This document shows, one piece after another, positions 45,195-53,857 of a DNA stretch of 64,000 nt. Origin of the DNA: Gordonia phthalatica. GTDB lineage: Bacteria; Actinomycetota; Actinomycetes; Mycobacteriales; Mycobacteriaceae. Within the stretch, counting starts at the first letter, position 1; every line of letters starts with the position of its first letter. Location: positions 2,542,001-2,606,000 of the forward strand of contig NZ_CP011853.1 of NCBI RefSeq assembly GCF_001305675.1, written 5' to 3'. A program made the position numbers and the translations under genes. The notes under the pieces are model-generated. The model searched no databases. It saw nothing but the letters and a program-made list of their open reading frames with translations, and was not told where the DNA came from.

Positions 45195-46516
45195 CGATCG
45201 TTCTCCTTCTTCGCGGCGGCGAGCGACGCGGCGTATTCGGTCTCGTTCTGCGGCTTCTCGAACAGGCCGAACCACTGCGCGGCGGTGTCGACGTCCTTGT
45301 CGCCGCGACCGGAGACGTTGACGACGATGACCGCGCCGTCGCCCAGTTCGCGTCCCAGTTTGAGGGCGCCCGCGACGGCGTGCGCCGACTCGATCGCCGG
45401 GATGATGCCCTCCTTGCGGGAGAGCAGCGCCAGGGCGTCCATCGCCTCGGCGTCGGTGATCGGACGGTACTCGGCACGCCCGATCTCCCTGAGGTAGGCG
45501 TGCTCGGGGCCCACGCCCGGGTAGTCCAGACCGGCGGAGATCGAGTGCGATTCGATCGTCTGACCGTCCTCGTCCTGCAACAGGTACGAGTAGGAGCCCT
45601 GGAAGGCGCCCGGCGTGCCGCCGGTGAACGTGGCGGCGTGACGTCCGGTCTCGACGCCGTCGCCCGCGGCCTCGAAGCCGACCATGCGGACGCCCTCGTC
45701 GTCGATGAACGGGTGGAACATGCCGATGGCGTTGGAGCCGCCGCCAATGCAGGCAGTGACGGCGTCGGGGAGCCGACCGATCTTCTCGATGATCTGGACG
45801 CGGGTCTCCATGCCGATGATCCGCTGCAGATCGCGCACGATCATCGGGAACGGATGCGGTCCGGCGGCCGTCCCGAAGCAGTAGTAGGTGCTGTCCGCGT
45901 TGGTGACCCAGTCGCGGAAGGCCTCGTTGATCGCGTCCTTGAGCGTGGCGGATCCGGTCTCGACGGCCACGACGGTGGCGCCGAGCAGGCGCATGCGGGC
46001 CACGTTGAGCGCCTGACGTTCGGTGTCGACGCGCCCCATGTAGATGAGGCATTCCAGACCGAGCAGCGCGCACGCCGTGGCGGTCGCGACACCGTGCTGA
46101 CCGGCGCCGGTCTCGGCGATGATGCGCGTCTTCCCCATCTTCTTGGCGAGGAGCGCCTGCCCGAGGACGTTGTTGATCTTGTGCGACCCGGTGTGGTTGA
46201 GGTCCTCACGCTTGAGGAACAGGCGTGCGCCGCCCGCGTCCTCGCGGAGTCGTTCGGCTTCGTACAGCGGCGACGGACGACCGGAGTAGTCCCGCTGCAG
46301 GCGGTCGAGTTCGTTCAGGAAGGTCTGGTCGGTCCGCAGCTTCTCGTAGCCGGCGGTGACCTCCTCGATCACCGCCATCAGCGCCTCGGGAACGTGGCGG
46401 CCGCCGAACTCGTTCCAGTGTCCCCGCTCGTCGGGTCCGATCGGGTGGACGTGGGCGACGCCGTCGCTGGCCTGCGGGAAGGCGGCCTGCGCGTCGTGTT
46501 CGGGGTTCTCGGTCAC
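45191..46516 (-). CDS. trpB: Tryptophan synthase beta chain
   Basis: 441 residues from GTG 46516, which has GAGGA 3 bases upstream. The in-frame ATG 46567 would add an unlikely Arg/Met-rich leader and has no usable box. PLP enzyme joining indole and serine: KREDLNHTGSHKINN (PLP Lys in HK), AETGAGQHGVATAT, GGGSNAIGMFHPF. Forms the alpha-beta complex with TrpA. A terminator-like hairpin lies in the 110-base gap to trpC. Confidence 0.96.
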   Translation of the reverse strand: MTENPEHDAQAAFPQASDGVAHVHPIGPDERGHWNEFGGRHVPEALMAVIEEVTAGYEKLRTDQTFLNELDRLQRDYSGRPSPLYEAERLREDAGGARLFLKREDLNHTGSHKINNVLGQALLAKKMGKTRIIAETGAGQHGVATATACALLGLECLIYMGRVDTERQALNVARMRLLGATVVAVETGSATLKDAINEAFRDWVTNADSTYYCFGTAAGPHPFPMIVRDLQRIIGMETRVQIIEKIGRLPDAVTACIGGGSNAIGMFHPFIDDEGVRMVGFEAAGDGVETGRHAATFTGGTPGAFQGSYSYLLQDEDGQTIESHSISAGLDYPGVGPEHAYLREIGRAEYRPITDAEAMDALALLSRKEGIIPAIESAHAVAGALKLGRELGDGAVIVVNVSGRGDKDVDTAAQWFGLFEKPQNETEYAASLAAAKKENDR

Positions 46517-46568
46517 GTTCCTCAGTATCCTCATCAATCGCATCGTGCGGCAAATGAAAAACCGCATT

Positions 46569-46601
46569 CCTCGATTCCGTTGTACGACAACAGCATCGAG
46601 G
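46569..46601 (-). terminator. Hairpin with T5 run between trpC and trpB
   Basis: Stem of 7 base pairs (CCTCGAT with ATCGAGG), symmetric 3-base internal loop, then 5 base pairs (GTTGT with ACAAC) around loop ACG. In the trp direction a run of five T follows after 7 bases. It could lower trpBA expression relative to trpC or act as an RNA-processing site. Confidence 0.45.
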
Positions 46602-46626
46602 TCTTCGGTTCAGTTCGGTCCGGAAG

Positions 46627-47445
46627 TCAGCGCGACGGCTTGGGGCACGACGGGTGCGATCCCGCGGTCACCAGGTCGGCCACCGCCAGGCGCGGATCGC
46701 CGCTCGTCACGACACCCTCGCCGACCAGGATCGCGTCGGCGCCGGCACCGGCGTAGGCCAGCAGATCGGCGGGACCGCGGACTCCGGACTCGGCGACCTT
46801 GATGACGCTCGACGGAAGGCCCGGGGCGATCTGCGCGAAGCAGTCGCGGTCCACCTCGAGGGTCTTCAGGTTGCGGGCGTTGACGCCGACCACCTTGGCA
46901 CCGGCTTCGAGCGCGCGGTCGGCCTCTTCCTCGGTGTGGACCTCGACGAGGGCGGTCATGCCGAGCGACTCGGTGCGGTCGAGCAGCGAGGCCAGCACCT
47001 TCTGCTCCAGGGCGGCGACGATCAGCAGGATGACGTCCGCACCGTGGGCCCGCGCCTCGTGGATCTGGTACGGACCGACGATGAAGTCCTTGCGGAGGAT
47101 CGGGATGTCGATCGCGGCGCGGACGGCGTCGAGATCGGCCAGCGAACCGCCGAATCGACGCTCCTCGGTGAGGACGCTGACGATGCGGGCACCGCCGTCC
47201 TCGTAGGCCTTGGCGAGATCCGCCGGGTCCGGAATGTTGGCGAGCTGCCCCTTGGACGGGCTCGACCGCTTCACCTCGGCGATGACGGCGATGTCGGACT
47301 GGCTCAGAGCAGCCATCGCATCGCGCGGACCGGGTGCGGCCGCAGCCGCCTTCTTCACTGCGTCGAGGGGAAGAGCTGCTTCGCGCGCGGCGACGTCAGC
47401 CTTGACTCCCTCGATGATCGAATCGAGCACGGACTGACTGGTCAC
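46627..47445 (-). CDS. trpC: Indole-3-glycerol phosphate synthase
   Basis: 272 residues from GTG 47445 (AAAGGGG 8 bases upstream; the longer frame is promoter DNA). TIM barrel: IAEVKRSSPSKG (catalytic Lys, first strand), ILRKDFIVGPYQI, VGVNARNLKTLEVD, ESGVRGPADL. It closes the indole ring from CdRP. First gene of its trp segment, divergent from the SWIM-MoxR island that separates it from trpE. Confidence 0.96.
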   Translation of the reverse strand: MTSQSVLDSIIEGVKADVAAREAALPLDAVKKAAAAAPGPRDAMAALSQSDIAVIAEVKRSSPSKGQLANIPDPADLAKAYEDGGARIVSVLTEERRFGGSLADLDAVRAAIDIPILRKDFIVGPYQIHEARAHGADVILLIVAALEQKVLASLLDRTESLGMTALVEVHTEEEADRALEAGAKVVGVNARNLKTLEVDRDCFAQIAPGLPSSVIKVAESGVRGPADLLAYAGAGADAILVGEGVVTSGDPRLAVADLVTAGSHPSCPKPSR

Positions 47446-47611
47446 GGCGACGGCCCCTTTCAACGCTTGGTGTCCAGAGTAGGCATGCCCGTCCCCTGTC
47501 GAGCGACCGGGGTCACTTCCTCCGACGGCGGGCTCGGAGTCGATCGACTGAACGAGTCGGCCGGTCGTCACGACCCGGAAATGTCCGAGTGTCGGACTAG
47601 TCTTCAGAACC

Positions 47612-48895
47612 ATGCCATGGACTCAGGAGCGGGTGCTCGCCGTCGCACCCGACGCCGCGTCGGTGAAGGCCGGACGCAAGCTCGCGGTGCCCGGACCGTG
47701 GTCGGGAACCGGCTGCAACGAGAGCCTGCTGTGGGGGTCGTGTCAGGGCAGCGGCAAGAAGCCGTACCAGGTCAGCATCGATCTGGTGGGTCCCGCGTAC
47801 AAGTGCAGCTGCCCCAGCCGGAAGTTCCCGTGCAAGCACGCGATCGCCCTGCTGCTCCTCTGGTCCGACGGTCGAGTCGGCGGTACCGCCGCCGACCACG
47901 CCGCGGAGTGGGCGCAGCACCGCACCCCTCGAACTGCGGGCGTCACGGCGCCTGCGACCGCGCCCGATCCGGAGGCGCAGGCCGCTAGACGGGCCGAACG
48001 CATCGCCAAGATGGACGCCGGCGGCGAGGAGTTCGGACGCTGGTTGGCCGACCTGATGCGCGGCGGTCTCGCGGATGCGATCCGTCGTCCCGAATCGTGG
48101 TGGGATGCCGCGGCCGCACGGCTCGTCGACGCTCAGATGCCGGGTCTGGCCGAACGTGTCCGCGACACCGCGATCGATCTGAGTCATGGGGCCGGTCCGG
48201 CGGAACTGCTGGAGCGGATCGGTGTCTGGTGGACCATGGTGCGGGCGTGGTCGCGCCGCGAGACGCTGTCGCCCGCTCTGCACGCGGATCTGCAGACCTC
48301 ACTGGGGTGGCCCATCCCGACCGCGGAGGTCCGCGCGGGCGAGGTCCGCGACGGCATGTGGACCGTCGTCGGATCGCATCGCGACGAGACCGGCCGCCTG
48401 ACGCAGCAGCGCACGTGGCTCAGGTCCCCCGACACCGGCGAGTTCCTCATGGTTCTCGACACCGTCGGACCGGGGCAGTCGCTCGGTGTGCCGCACCTGG
48501 CGGGTGCCCGCCTGCGGGCTCGGCTCGGCGTGTACCCGGGTTCGGCCCCCCAACGGGTGCTGTTCGCCGACCAGCCGGAGCCCGGTGAACCCGCAGCCCG
48601 GCTCGGTCCCGGCACCACGATCAGGTCGGCTTTCGCCGGGGCCGCCGACGCCGTCGCCCGCGTCCCGTGGCGCGACCGGCATCCGGTGGTCCTCGACGAC
48701 GTTGCGCTCGCCGGTGACGGCCTGGACCACCTCGTCGACCCGGTCGGCGATGCGGTTCCGTTGGTGGCCGACACGCCGCAGCAGGCTCTGTTCGCCGTCA
48801 CGGGCGGTCGTGCCGATCAGGTCTTCGGGGAGTTGGACGGTGGCCGGTTCCGGGTACTCACCGTGGTGGCCGACGGGATGGTGACGGCACTGTGA
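47612..48895 (+). CDS. SWIM zinc-finger protein, first gene of the MoxR-VWA island
   Basis: 427 residues. SWIM finger CxCx6CxH at Cys65, Cys67, Cys74, His76 (KCSCPSRKFPCKHAIAL), preceded by a strand-rich region in which WGSCQGSGKKPY contacts the fold. The remaining 340 residues are helical and unrecognised. A -10 box TAGTCT (47598-47603) lies 8 bases before the ATG with no Shine-Dalgarno, suggesting a leaderless operon start. It probably recruits the machine to nucleic acid or to a protein partner (inference). Overlaps the next gene by 4 bases (GTGA). Confidence 0.85.
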   Translation: MPWTQERVLAVAPDAASVKAGRKLAVPGPWSGTGCNESLLWGSCQGSGKKPYQVSIDLVGPAYKCSCPSRKFPCKHAIALLLLWSDGRVGGTAADHAAEWAQHRTPRTAGVTAPATAPDPEAQAARRAERIAKMDAGGEEFGRWLADLMRGGLADAIRRPESWWDAAAARLVDAQMPGLAERVRDTAIDLSHGAGPAELLERIGVWWTMVRAWSRRETLSPALHADLQTSLGWPIPTAEVRAGEVRDGMWTVVGSHRDETGRLTQQRTWLRSPDTGEFLMVLDTVGPGQSLGVPHLAGARLRARLGVYPGSAPQRVLFADQPEPGEPAARLGPGTTIRSAFAGAADAVARVPWRDRHPVVLDDVALAGDGLDHLVDPVGDAVPLVADTPQQALFAVTGGRADQVFGELDGGRFRVLTVVADGMVTAL

Positions 48896-50442
48896 CGACA
48901 CCGACGAACGCCGACGATTCGACGACCGACGGCTCGGCGGCGCGGTGGCGCGACGCTCTGCTGTCGACGGCAGTCCTGGGCACCGACCGTCGACCGCCGC
49001 CCACGCCTCCGACTGCGGTGGGGACCGGCGGGCACCGGGCCGATGAGCCGCCGGTCGAGATGCTCGACCAAGCGGCCCTGGCTGCGGCACTCACCCGGGC
49101 TGGGCGGACGAGTACGGTCGCCGAGCCCGCTGCCGCGGCACCGGCGGAGACCTCGCCCTACGCACCTCCGCGTGCGGTCGAACTGCTCGGCGTGCTGCTC
49201 GACGCGCCTCCCGTCGCCCGGGAGGTGTGGCCCGACCTCCTCGAACGGTGGCTCGACACCGCCGGTGATCGTGGCGTGCTGGTGCCGCCGCCCATGCTCC
49301 CCGCGGTGATCGCGGCCGGCGGTCGATCCCCGCGCCTGCAGCCCGCGCTGCGGCGGTCGTGGGGCCGTCGGGGCGACTGGCTGGCCGAGGTCACCGAATC
49401 GGCGGGGAAGCGCCCCGCGCACCTCGACGCGGAGTCCCTGACCCGTGACTGGACCGACCTGGCACCGTCCGTCGCCGTCGACGCCCTGGTCGAACTGCGG
49501 AGCCGTGACCCGGCCGGAGCGCGGACCATCGCGCTCGCACAGTGGTCCGGGCTCCCCGCCGCGCTCAAGGAGCGGGTGGTGACCGGATTTCAGGTCGGTC
49601 TCTCCCTCGCCGACGAAGCGTTCCTGGAGGACGCCCTCGACCAACGGTCCGTCCGCGTGCGCGATGCCGCCCGCACGGTGCTTCGCCATCTCCCGGGCAG
49701 CGCGTTCGGGCGGCGGATGGCCGACCGACTCCGGCCGCTGGTCACCGTCCAGCGGGGGCGGGTGCTTCGATCCCATGTCACGATCACGCTGCTCGCGCCG
49801 ACCGCACTCGACGACGCCGCGCATCGCGACGGGTTGCCCGGCACCGGCTCGGCGACCGATCGATCCGCATCCCTGCAGGCCATCGTGGCGTCGGCGCCGC
49901 TCCACACCTGGACCGACCTCAGCGGTCTGACCGCCGATCAGGTGGTCGCCGGGCTCCGCGACGACACCGCCGCGATCACCGCGTTGATCCGCGCGGCCAC
50001 GCAGCAGTCCGACGGCCGGTGGGCACACGCTCTGCTCGCGGTCCGCGACCACCGCTCGCTGGTGCCCGTGCTGCCCCCAGCGGAACGGGAACGCCACCTG
50101 CTCCGCCTCCTCCCCGTCTGCAACGACGTCGCCTTTCAAGAGCTCCTGGCGGTCGCCGGACACCCGTGGAGCGTCGCCGTCGCCCACACGATCCTGGCTC
50201 GGGTCACCCGGCCCGCGGCGCCGAAGGACACCGCGTCCACGCTGAGCCGTCGCGTCGCGCACCTGCCGATGACGTACGCGACAGCCTTCCCCGCGGAGTC
50301 CGTGCCTGCGATCAGCGAAGTGCTGGCCCGGGCCGAACTGCCTACGTCCGGCGTCGCCGTCCCCGACCACCTGCGGCGAGTCCTCGCCACGGCCATCAAC
50401 TTCCATGCTCTCGACCAGTCCATTCAGGAGGCCTTCTCGTGA
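48892..50442 (+). CDS. DUF5691 helical-repeat protein
   Basis: 516 residues. Begins RWRDALLSTAVLGTDRRPPP, the conserved start of DUF5691 (ALLGTxRR pattern). The body is made of amphipathic helix pairs (EVWPDLLERWLDTAGDRG, VRVRDAARTVLRHLPGS), like a HEAT-type scaffold. No enzymatic motif. It is found with SWIM, MoxR and VWA genes, so it is likely an adaptor or scaffold (inference). Start and stop overlap its neighbours by 4 bases each. Confidence 0.75.
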   Translation: MTTPTNADDSTTDGSAARWRDALLSTAVLGTDRRPPPTPPTAVGTGGHRADEPPVEMLDQAALAAALTRAGRTSTVAEPAAAAPAETSPYAPPRAVELLGVLLDAPPVAREVWPDLLERWLDTAGDRGVLVPPPMLPAVIAAGGRSPRLQPALRRSWGRRGDWLAEVTESAGKRPAHLDAESLTRDWTDLAPSVAVDALVELRSRDPAGARTIALAQWSGLPAALKERVVTGFQVGLSLADEAFLEDALDQRSVRVRDAARTVLRHLPGSAFGRRMADRLRPLVTVQRGRVLRSHVTITLLAPTALDDAAHRDGLPGTGSATDRSASLQAIVASAPLHTWTDLSGLTADQVVAGLRDDTAAITALIRAATQQSDGRWAHALLAVRDHRSLVPVLPPAERERHLLRLLPVCNDVAFQELLAVAGHPWSVAVAHTILARVTRPAAPKDTASTLSRRVAHLPMTYATAFPAESVPAISEVLARAELPTSGVAVPDHLRRVLATAINFHALDQSIQEAFS

Positions 50443-51560
50443 CCACTCCCTCGCCGACCACCCCCGCCGACGACGTCCTGCGGGCGCACGCCGAGTACGA
50501 GTACGCCGCCGAACTCGCGGCGCTCGCGGCCGCCGACGACCGTCCCCGACCACCGCGATGGCAGCTGTCGCCGTGGGCGGTGACCACCTATCTGTTGGGC
50601 GGCACCCTGACCGACGGCACGGTGATCACCCCGAAGTACATCGGTAGTCGCCGCCTGATGGAGATCGCGGTGGCCTCGCTCGCCACCGACCGGGCGCTGC
50701 TGCTCCTCGGTGTTCCGGGCACCGCGAAGTCGTGGGTCAGCGAGCACCTCGCCGCCGCGATCAGCGGTGACTCGACCCTCGTCGTGCAGGGCACCGCAGG
50801 CACCACCGAGGAGGCCATCCGTTACGGCTGGAACTACGCGAGCCTCCTCGCTGCCGGCCCGTCCACCGACGCACTGGTACCCGGCCCGGTGATGCGCGCG
50901 ATGCGCACCGGTTCCCTCGCCCGCATCGAGGAACTGACGCGCATCCCCGCCGACGTGCAGGACTCCCTGATCACCGTCCTGTCGGAGAAGACGCTGCCGA
51001 TCCCCGAACTCGACAGCGAAGTCCAGGCGCGCCGCGGTTTCAACGTGATCGCGACCGCCAACGACCGGGACAAGGGCGTCAACGACCTGTCGTCGGCGCT
51101 CCGTCGCCGATTCACCACCGTGGTGCTCCCGCTCCCCGACTCGCTGGACGACGAGGTCTCGATCGTGACCCAGCGCGTGTCGAGTCTCGGGGCGTCGCTG
51201 GAGCTCCCGGCCGACCTGCAGTCCCTCAGCGAGATCCGACGCGTGGTGACGGTGATGCGTGAACTCCGCGGCGGCGTCACCGTCGACGGGCGCACCACAC
51301 TGAAGTCGCCGTCGTCGACGCTCTCGACGGCCGAGGCCATCTCGGTGGTGACCAGCGGGCTGAGTTTGGCCGCGCACTTCGGCGACGGTGTGGTGGGCGC
51401 GCACGACGTGGCCGCGGGCCTGCTCGGCGCAGTCGTGAAGGACCCGGTGCAGGACGCGGTGATCTGGGACGAGTACCTGGAGACCGTCGTCCGCGGTCGC
51501 CCCGACTGGGACGACCTCTACCGCGCGTGCCGGGATCTGGGCACCGGCGCACATCGATGA
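50439..51560 (+). CDS. MoxR-type AAA+ ATPase
   Basis: 373 residues from GTG 50439 (GTGA overlap). Walker A GVPGTAKS (91-98), Walker-B-like ARIEELTR (161-168) with Glu-Glu where MoxR proteins usually have Asp-Glu, sensor 1 IATANDRD (Asn208) and Arg finger region LRRRF (221-225). MoxR ATPases work with VWA partners as chaperones that insert cofactors or remodel complexes. Its partner here is the VWA protein two genes downstream. Stop overlaps the DUF5682 start by 4 bases. Confidence 0.88.
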   Translation: MTTPSPTTPADDVLRAHAEYEYAAELAALAAADDRPRPPRWQLSPWAVTTYLLGGTLTDGTVITPKYIGSRRLMEIAVASLATDRALLLLGVPGTAKSWVSEHLAAAISGDSTLVVQGTAGTTEEAIRYGWNYASLLAAGPSTDALVPGPVMRAMRTGSLARIEELTRIPADVQDSLITVLSEKTLPIPELDSEVQARRGFNVIATANDRDKGVNDLSSALRRRFTTVVLPLPDSLDDEVSIVTQRVSSLGASLELPADLQSLSEIRRVVTVMRELRGGVTVDGRTTLKSPSSTLSTAEAISVVTSGLSLAAHFGDGVVGAHDVAAGLLGAVVKDPVQDAVIWDEYLETVVRGRPDWDDLYRACRDLGTGAHR

Positions 51561-53857
51561 CCGTTCGCGCGACCGTCTCGATCCTCGGCATCCGGCACCA
51601 CGGGCCGGGCTCGGCGCAGTCCGTCGCCGACGCCCTCGCGGAGATCAGCCCCGACTTCGTGCTGGTGGAGGGGCCGGGCGAGCTGACGAAGATCCTGCCG
51701 CTGCTGGTGGACCCCGAGACCGTCCCACCGATCGCCGGGCTGGTGTACGACGCCGCCGAACCGAGCCGGGCGTCGTTCTATCCGCTCGCCTCGTTCTCGC
51801 CCGAATGGGTCGCGACCCGGTGGGCGCTGAACCACGACGTCACCGTGGAGTGGGCGGATCTGCCGGGCGGCAACCAGTTGGCGCTGCGGGCGGCCGTCAC
51901 CTCGGCCGACACCGCGCCGGAGCCCGCCGTGCACCGCGACGAGCAGGTCACCGACCCGATCGCGGCCCTGGCCGCCGCCGCGGGCTACGACGAGCCCGAA
52001 CGCTGGTGGGAGGACGCGGTGGAGCACGCCGGAGCCGCCGGGGTCCTCGACCGGTTCGACGCGGTGCGCGAGGCGATCGCCGAGCTCCGCACCGACGAGC
52101 CGGCGCCGACTCCGCTCGTCGGGGACGACAAGGTCCTCGACGCCGTCGCCGCGTCGAACCCGCTGGGGTCGGCGATGACCGGTGCCCGCGAGGCCGCGAT
52201 GCGCAAGGCGCTGCGGGCCGCGATCAAGGCCGGTCACCAGCGGATCGCGGTGGTGTGCGGCGCCTGGCACGCACCGGCCCTCGACCCGACCCGCATGCCG
52301 TCGGCCGCCGCCGACAATCGGTTGCTGCGCGGCCTCCCGAAGACCAAGGTGGCCGTCGCGTGGGTGCCGTGGACCGCGACCCGGCTGAGTCAGTGGTCGG
52401 GCTACGGCGCCGGCGTCGCCTCCCCCGGCTGGTATCGCCACCTGTTCGAGGCGCGGCGCGCCGGACACGACACGAGGGAGGCCGCCGCATCCTGGCTCGT
52501 CCTCGTGGCGCGGGAGCTCCGCGCGCAGGGGCGCCCTGCATCGCCGGCGGCGGTGGTCGACGCGGTCCGGCTCGCAAGCACGCTCGCCGGTCTCCGCGGC
52601 CGCCCCCACCCCGGACTGAGCGAACTGGACGACGCCGCGCTGGCTGTCCTCGCCGACGGCGACCGGATGCCGTTGACTCTCGTGAACGACAGCCTGGTGG
52701 TCGGCGCCGACATCGGCGCCGTTCCGGAGTCCGCCCCGCTGGTCCCCCTCGCCGCCGACCTCCAACGACAGCAGAAGGGTTGCCGGTTGCGGCCCACAGC
52801 ACAGGCGAAGTCGCTGATGTTGGACCTCCGCACCGACTCGGGGCGCGCCAAATCGGTGCTGCTGCACCGGCTCCGCGCCCTCGACATCACGTGGGGACTG
52901 CCCGGCGAGACCGGCTCCACCACCGGCACCTTCAAGGAGGCGTGGGAGCTGGAGTGGGATCCGGCGATGGCCGTCGACGTCGTCGAGGCGTCCGTCTACG
53001 GCACCACCGTCGCCTCCGCGGCCGCCGCGAAGGTCGCCGCCGACGCGGACGCCGCCACGACGCTCGGCGCACTGTCCGAACTGATCGACCTGTGCCTGCT
53101 CGCCGACCTCCCGATCGACCGGGTGGTCGCCGCACTCGCCGACCGTGCCGCCGCGCACACCGACGTCCCGGAACTCCTCGCCGCCGTCGAACCACTCGCT
53201 CGCGTCTGTCGGTACGGAAACGTCCGCCAGGTGGCGACCGACGATGTGCGCGCCGTCCTGGACCAGACCGCGGTGCGCGCCTGCCTCGGACTGCCGTCCG
53301 CCTCCACTTCGCTGAGCGACGACGCCGCCGTCGGGCTGAGGACCGCCGTCGAGTCCGCGCACCGGGGGTTGATGCTGCTCGACGACATGCGGCTCGCCGA
53401 CTACTGGTACGGCGCTCTCCGCCGCGTCGCCGATCACGACCGTGTCCCGGGAACGCTCGTCGGTCGCGCCACCCGCATGCTGCTCGACGCCGGGCGCCTC
53501 CACCGGGACGAGGTGGAACGACGGATGGGGCTCGCACTGTCCACGGTGGGCGATCCCGTCGACGCCGCGGGTTGGCTGGACGGATTCCTCGCCGGCGACG
53601 CTCTCGTCCTCATGCACGACGCAGCCCTGCTCGCCGTGGTCGACGAGTGGATGTCCGGCGTCGCGACGGAGGTCTTCGACGACCTCCTGCCGCTGCTGCG
53701 CCGCACGTTCTCGGGGTTCTCGAAGGCCGAGCGCCGGATCATCGGGCAGTCGTTGACCCGGGCGGCGCACACCGACGTCGGCGCTGCGTCGGATCTCGGG
53801 CAGGCCGCCCCCGCGATGGCCGCGGTGGCCCGGCTCATCGGATGGGAGACGATGTGA
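51557..53857 (+). CDS. DUF5682 protein, possible EreA/ChaN/TIKI-fold hydrolase
   Basis: 766 residues. The first 245 residues carry GIRHHGPGSA (His14, His15), DFVLVEGP (Glu38), REAAMRKALR (Arg211, Met215) and VVCGAWHAPAL (His238). This order of His, Glu, Arg-x-x-x-Met and His after a hydrophobic strand is that of the erythromycin esterase/ChaN/TIKI superfamily (my pattern match, not a database result). The remaining 520 residues are helical, with many Asp/Ala repeats, and unrecognised. No signal peptide. Likely the effector of the island (inference). Overlaps both neighbours by 4 bases. Confidence 0.75.
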   Translation: MTVRATVSILGIRHHGPGSAQSVADALAEISPDFVLVEGPGELTKILPLLVDPETVPPIAGLVYDAAEPSRASFYPLASFSPEWVATRWALNHDVTVEWADLPGGNQLALRAAVTSADTAPEPAVHRDEQVTDPIAALAAAAGYDEPERWWEDAVEHAGAAGVLDRFDAVREAIAELRTDEPAPTPLVGDDKVLDAVAASNPLGSAMTGAREAAMRKALRAAIKAGHQRIAVVCGAWHAPALDPTRMPSAAADNRLLRGLPKTKVAVAWVPWTATRLSQWSGYGAGVASPGWYRHLFEARRAGHDTREAAASWLVLVARELRAQGRPASPAAVVDAVRLASTLAGLRGRPHPGLSELDDAALAVLADGDRMPLTLVNDSLVVGADIGAVPESAPLVPLAADLQRQQKGCRLRPTAQAKSLMLDLRTDSGRAKSVLLHRLRALDITWGLPGETGSTTGTFKEAWELEWDPAMAVDVVEASVYGTTVASAAAAKVAADADAATTLGALSELIDLCLLADLPIDRVVAALADRAAAHTDVPELLAAVEPLARVCRYGNVRQVATDDVRAVLDQTAVRACLGLPSASTSLSDDAAVGLRTAVESAHRGLMLLDDMRLADYWYGALRRVADHDRVPGTLVGRATRMLLDAGRLHRDEVERRMGLALSTVGDPVDAAGWLDGFLAGDALVLMHDAALLAVVDEWMSGVATEVFDDLLPLLRRTFSGFSKAERRIIGQSLTRAAHTDVGAASDLGQAAPAMAAVARLIGWETM

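Noticed and set aside
46517..46567. 17-residue N-terminal extension of trpB
   Set aside because: Arg/Met-rich, with its GAGGA box directly touching the ATG, and it lies over the trpC-trpB hairpin gap. GTG 46516 has a better-spaced box.
47446..47611. Possible T-box or trp leader peptide before trpC
   Set aside because: No Trp-codon run, T-box signature or paired terminator/antiterminator was found in the 166-base gap.
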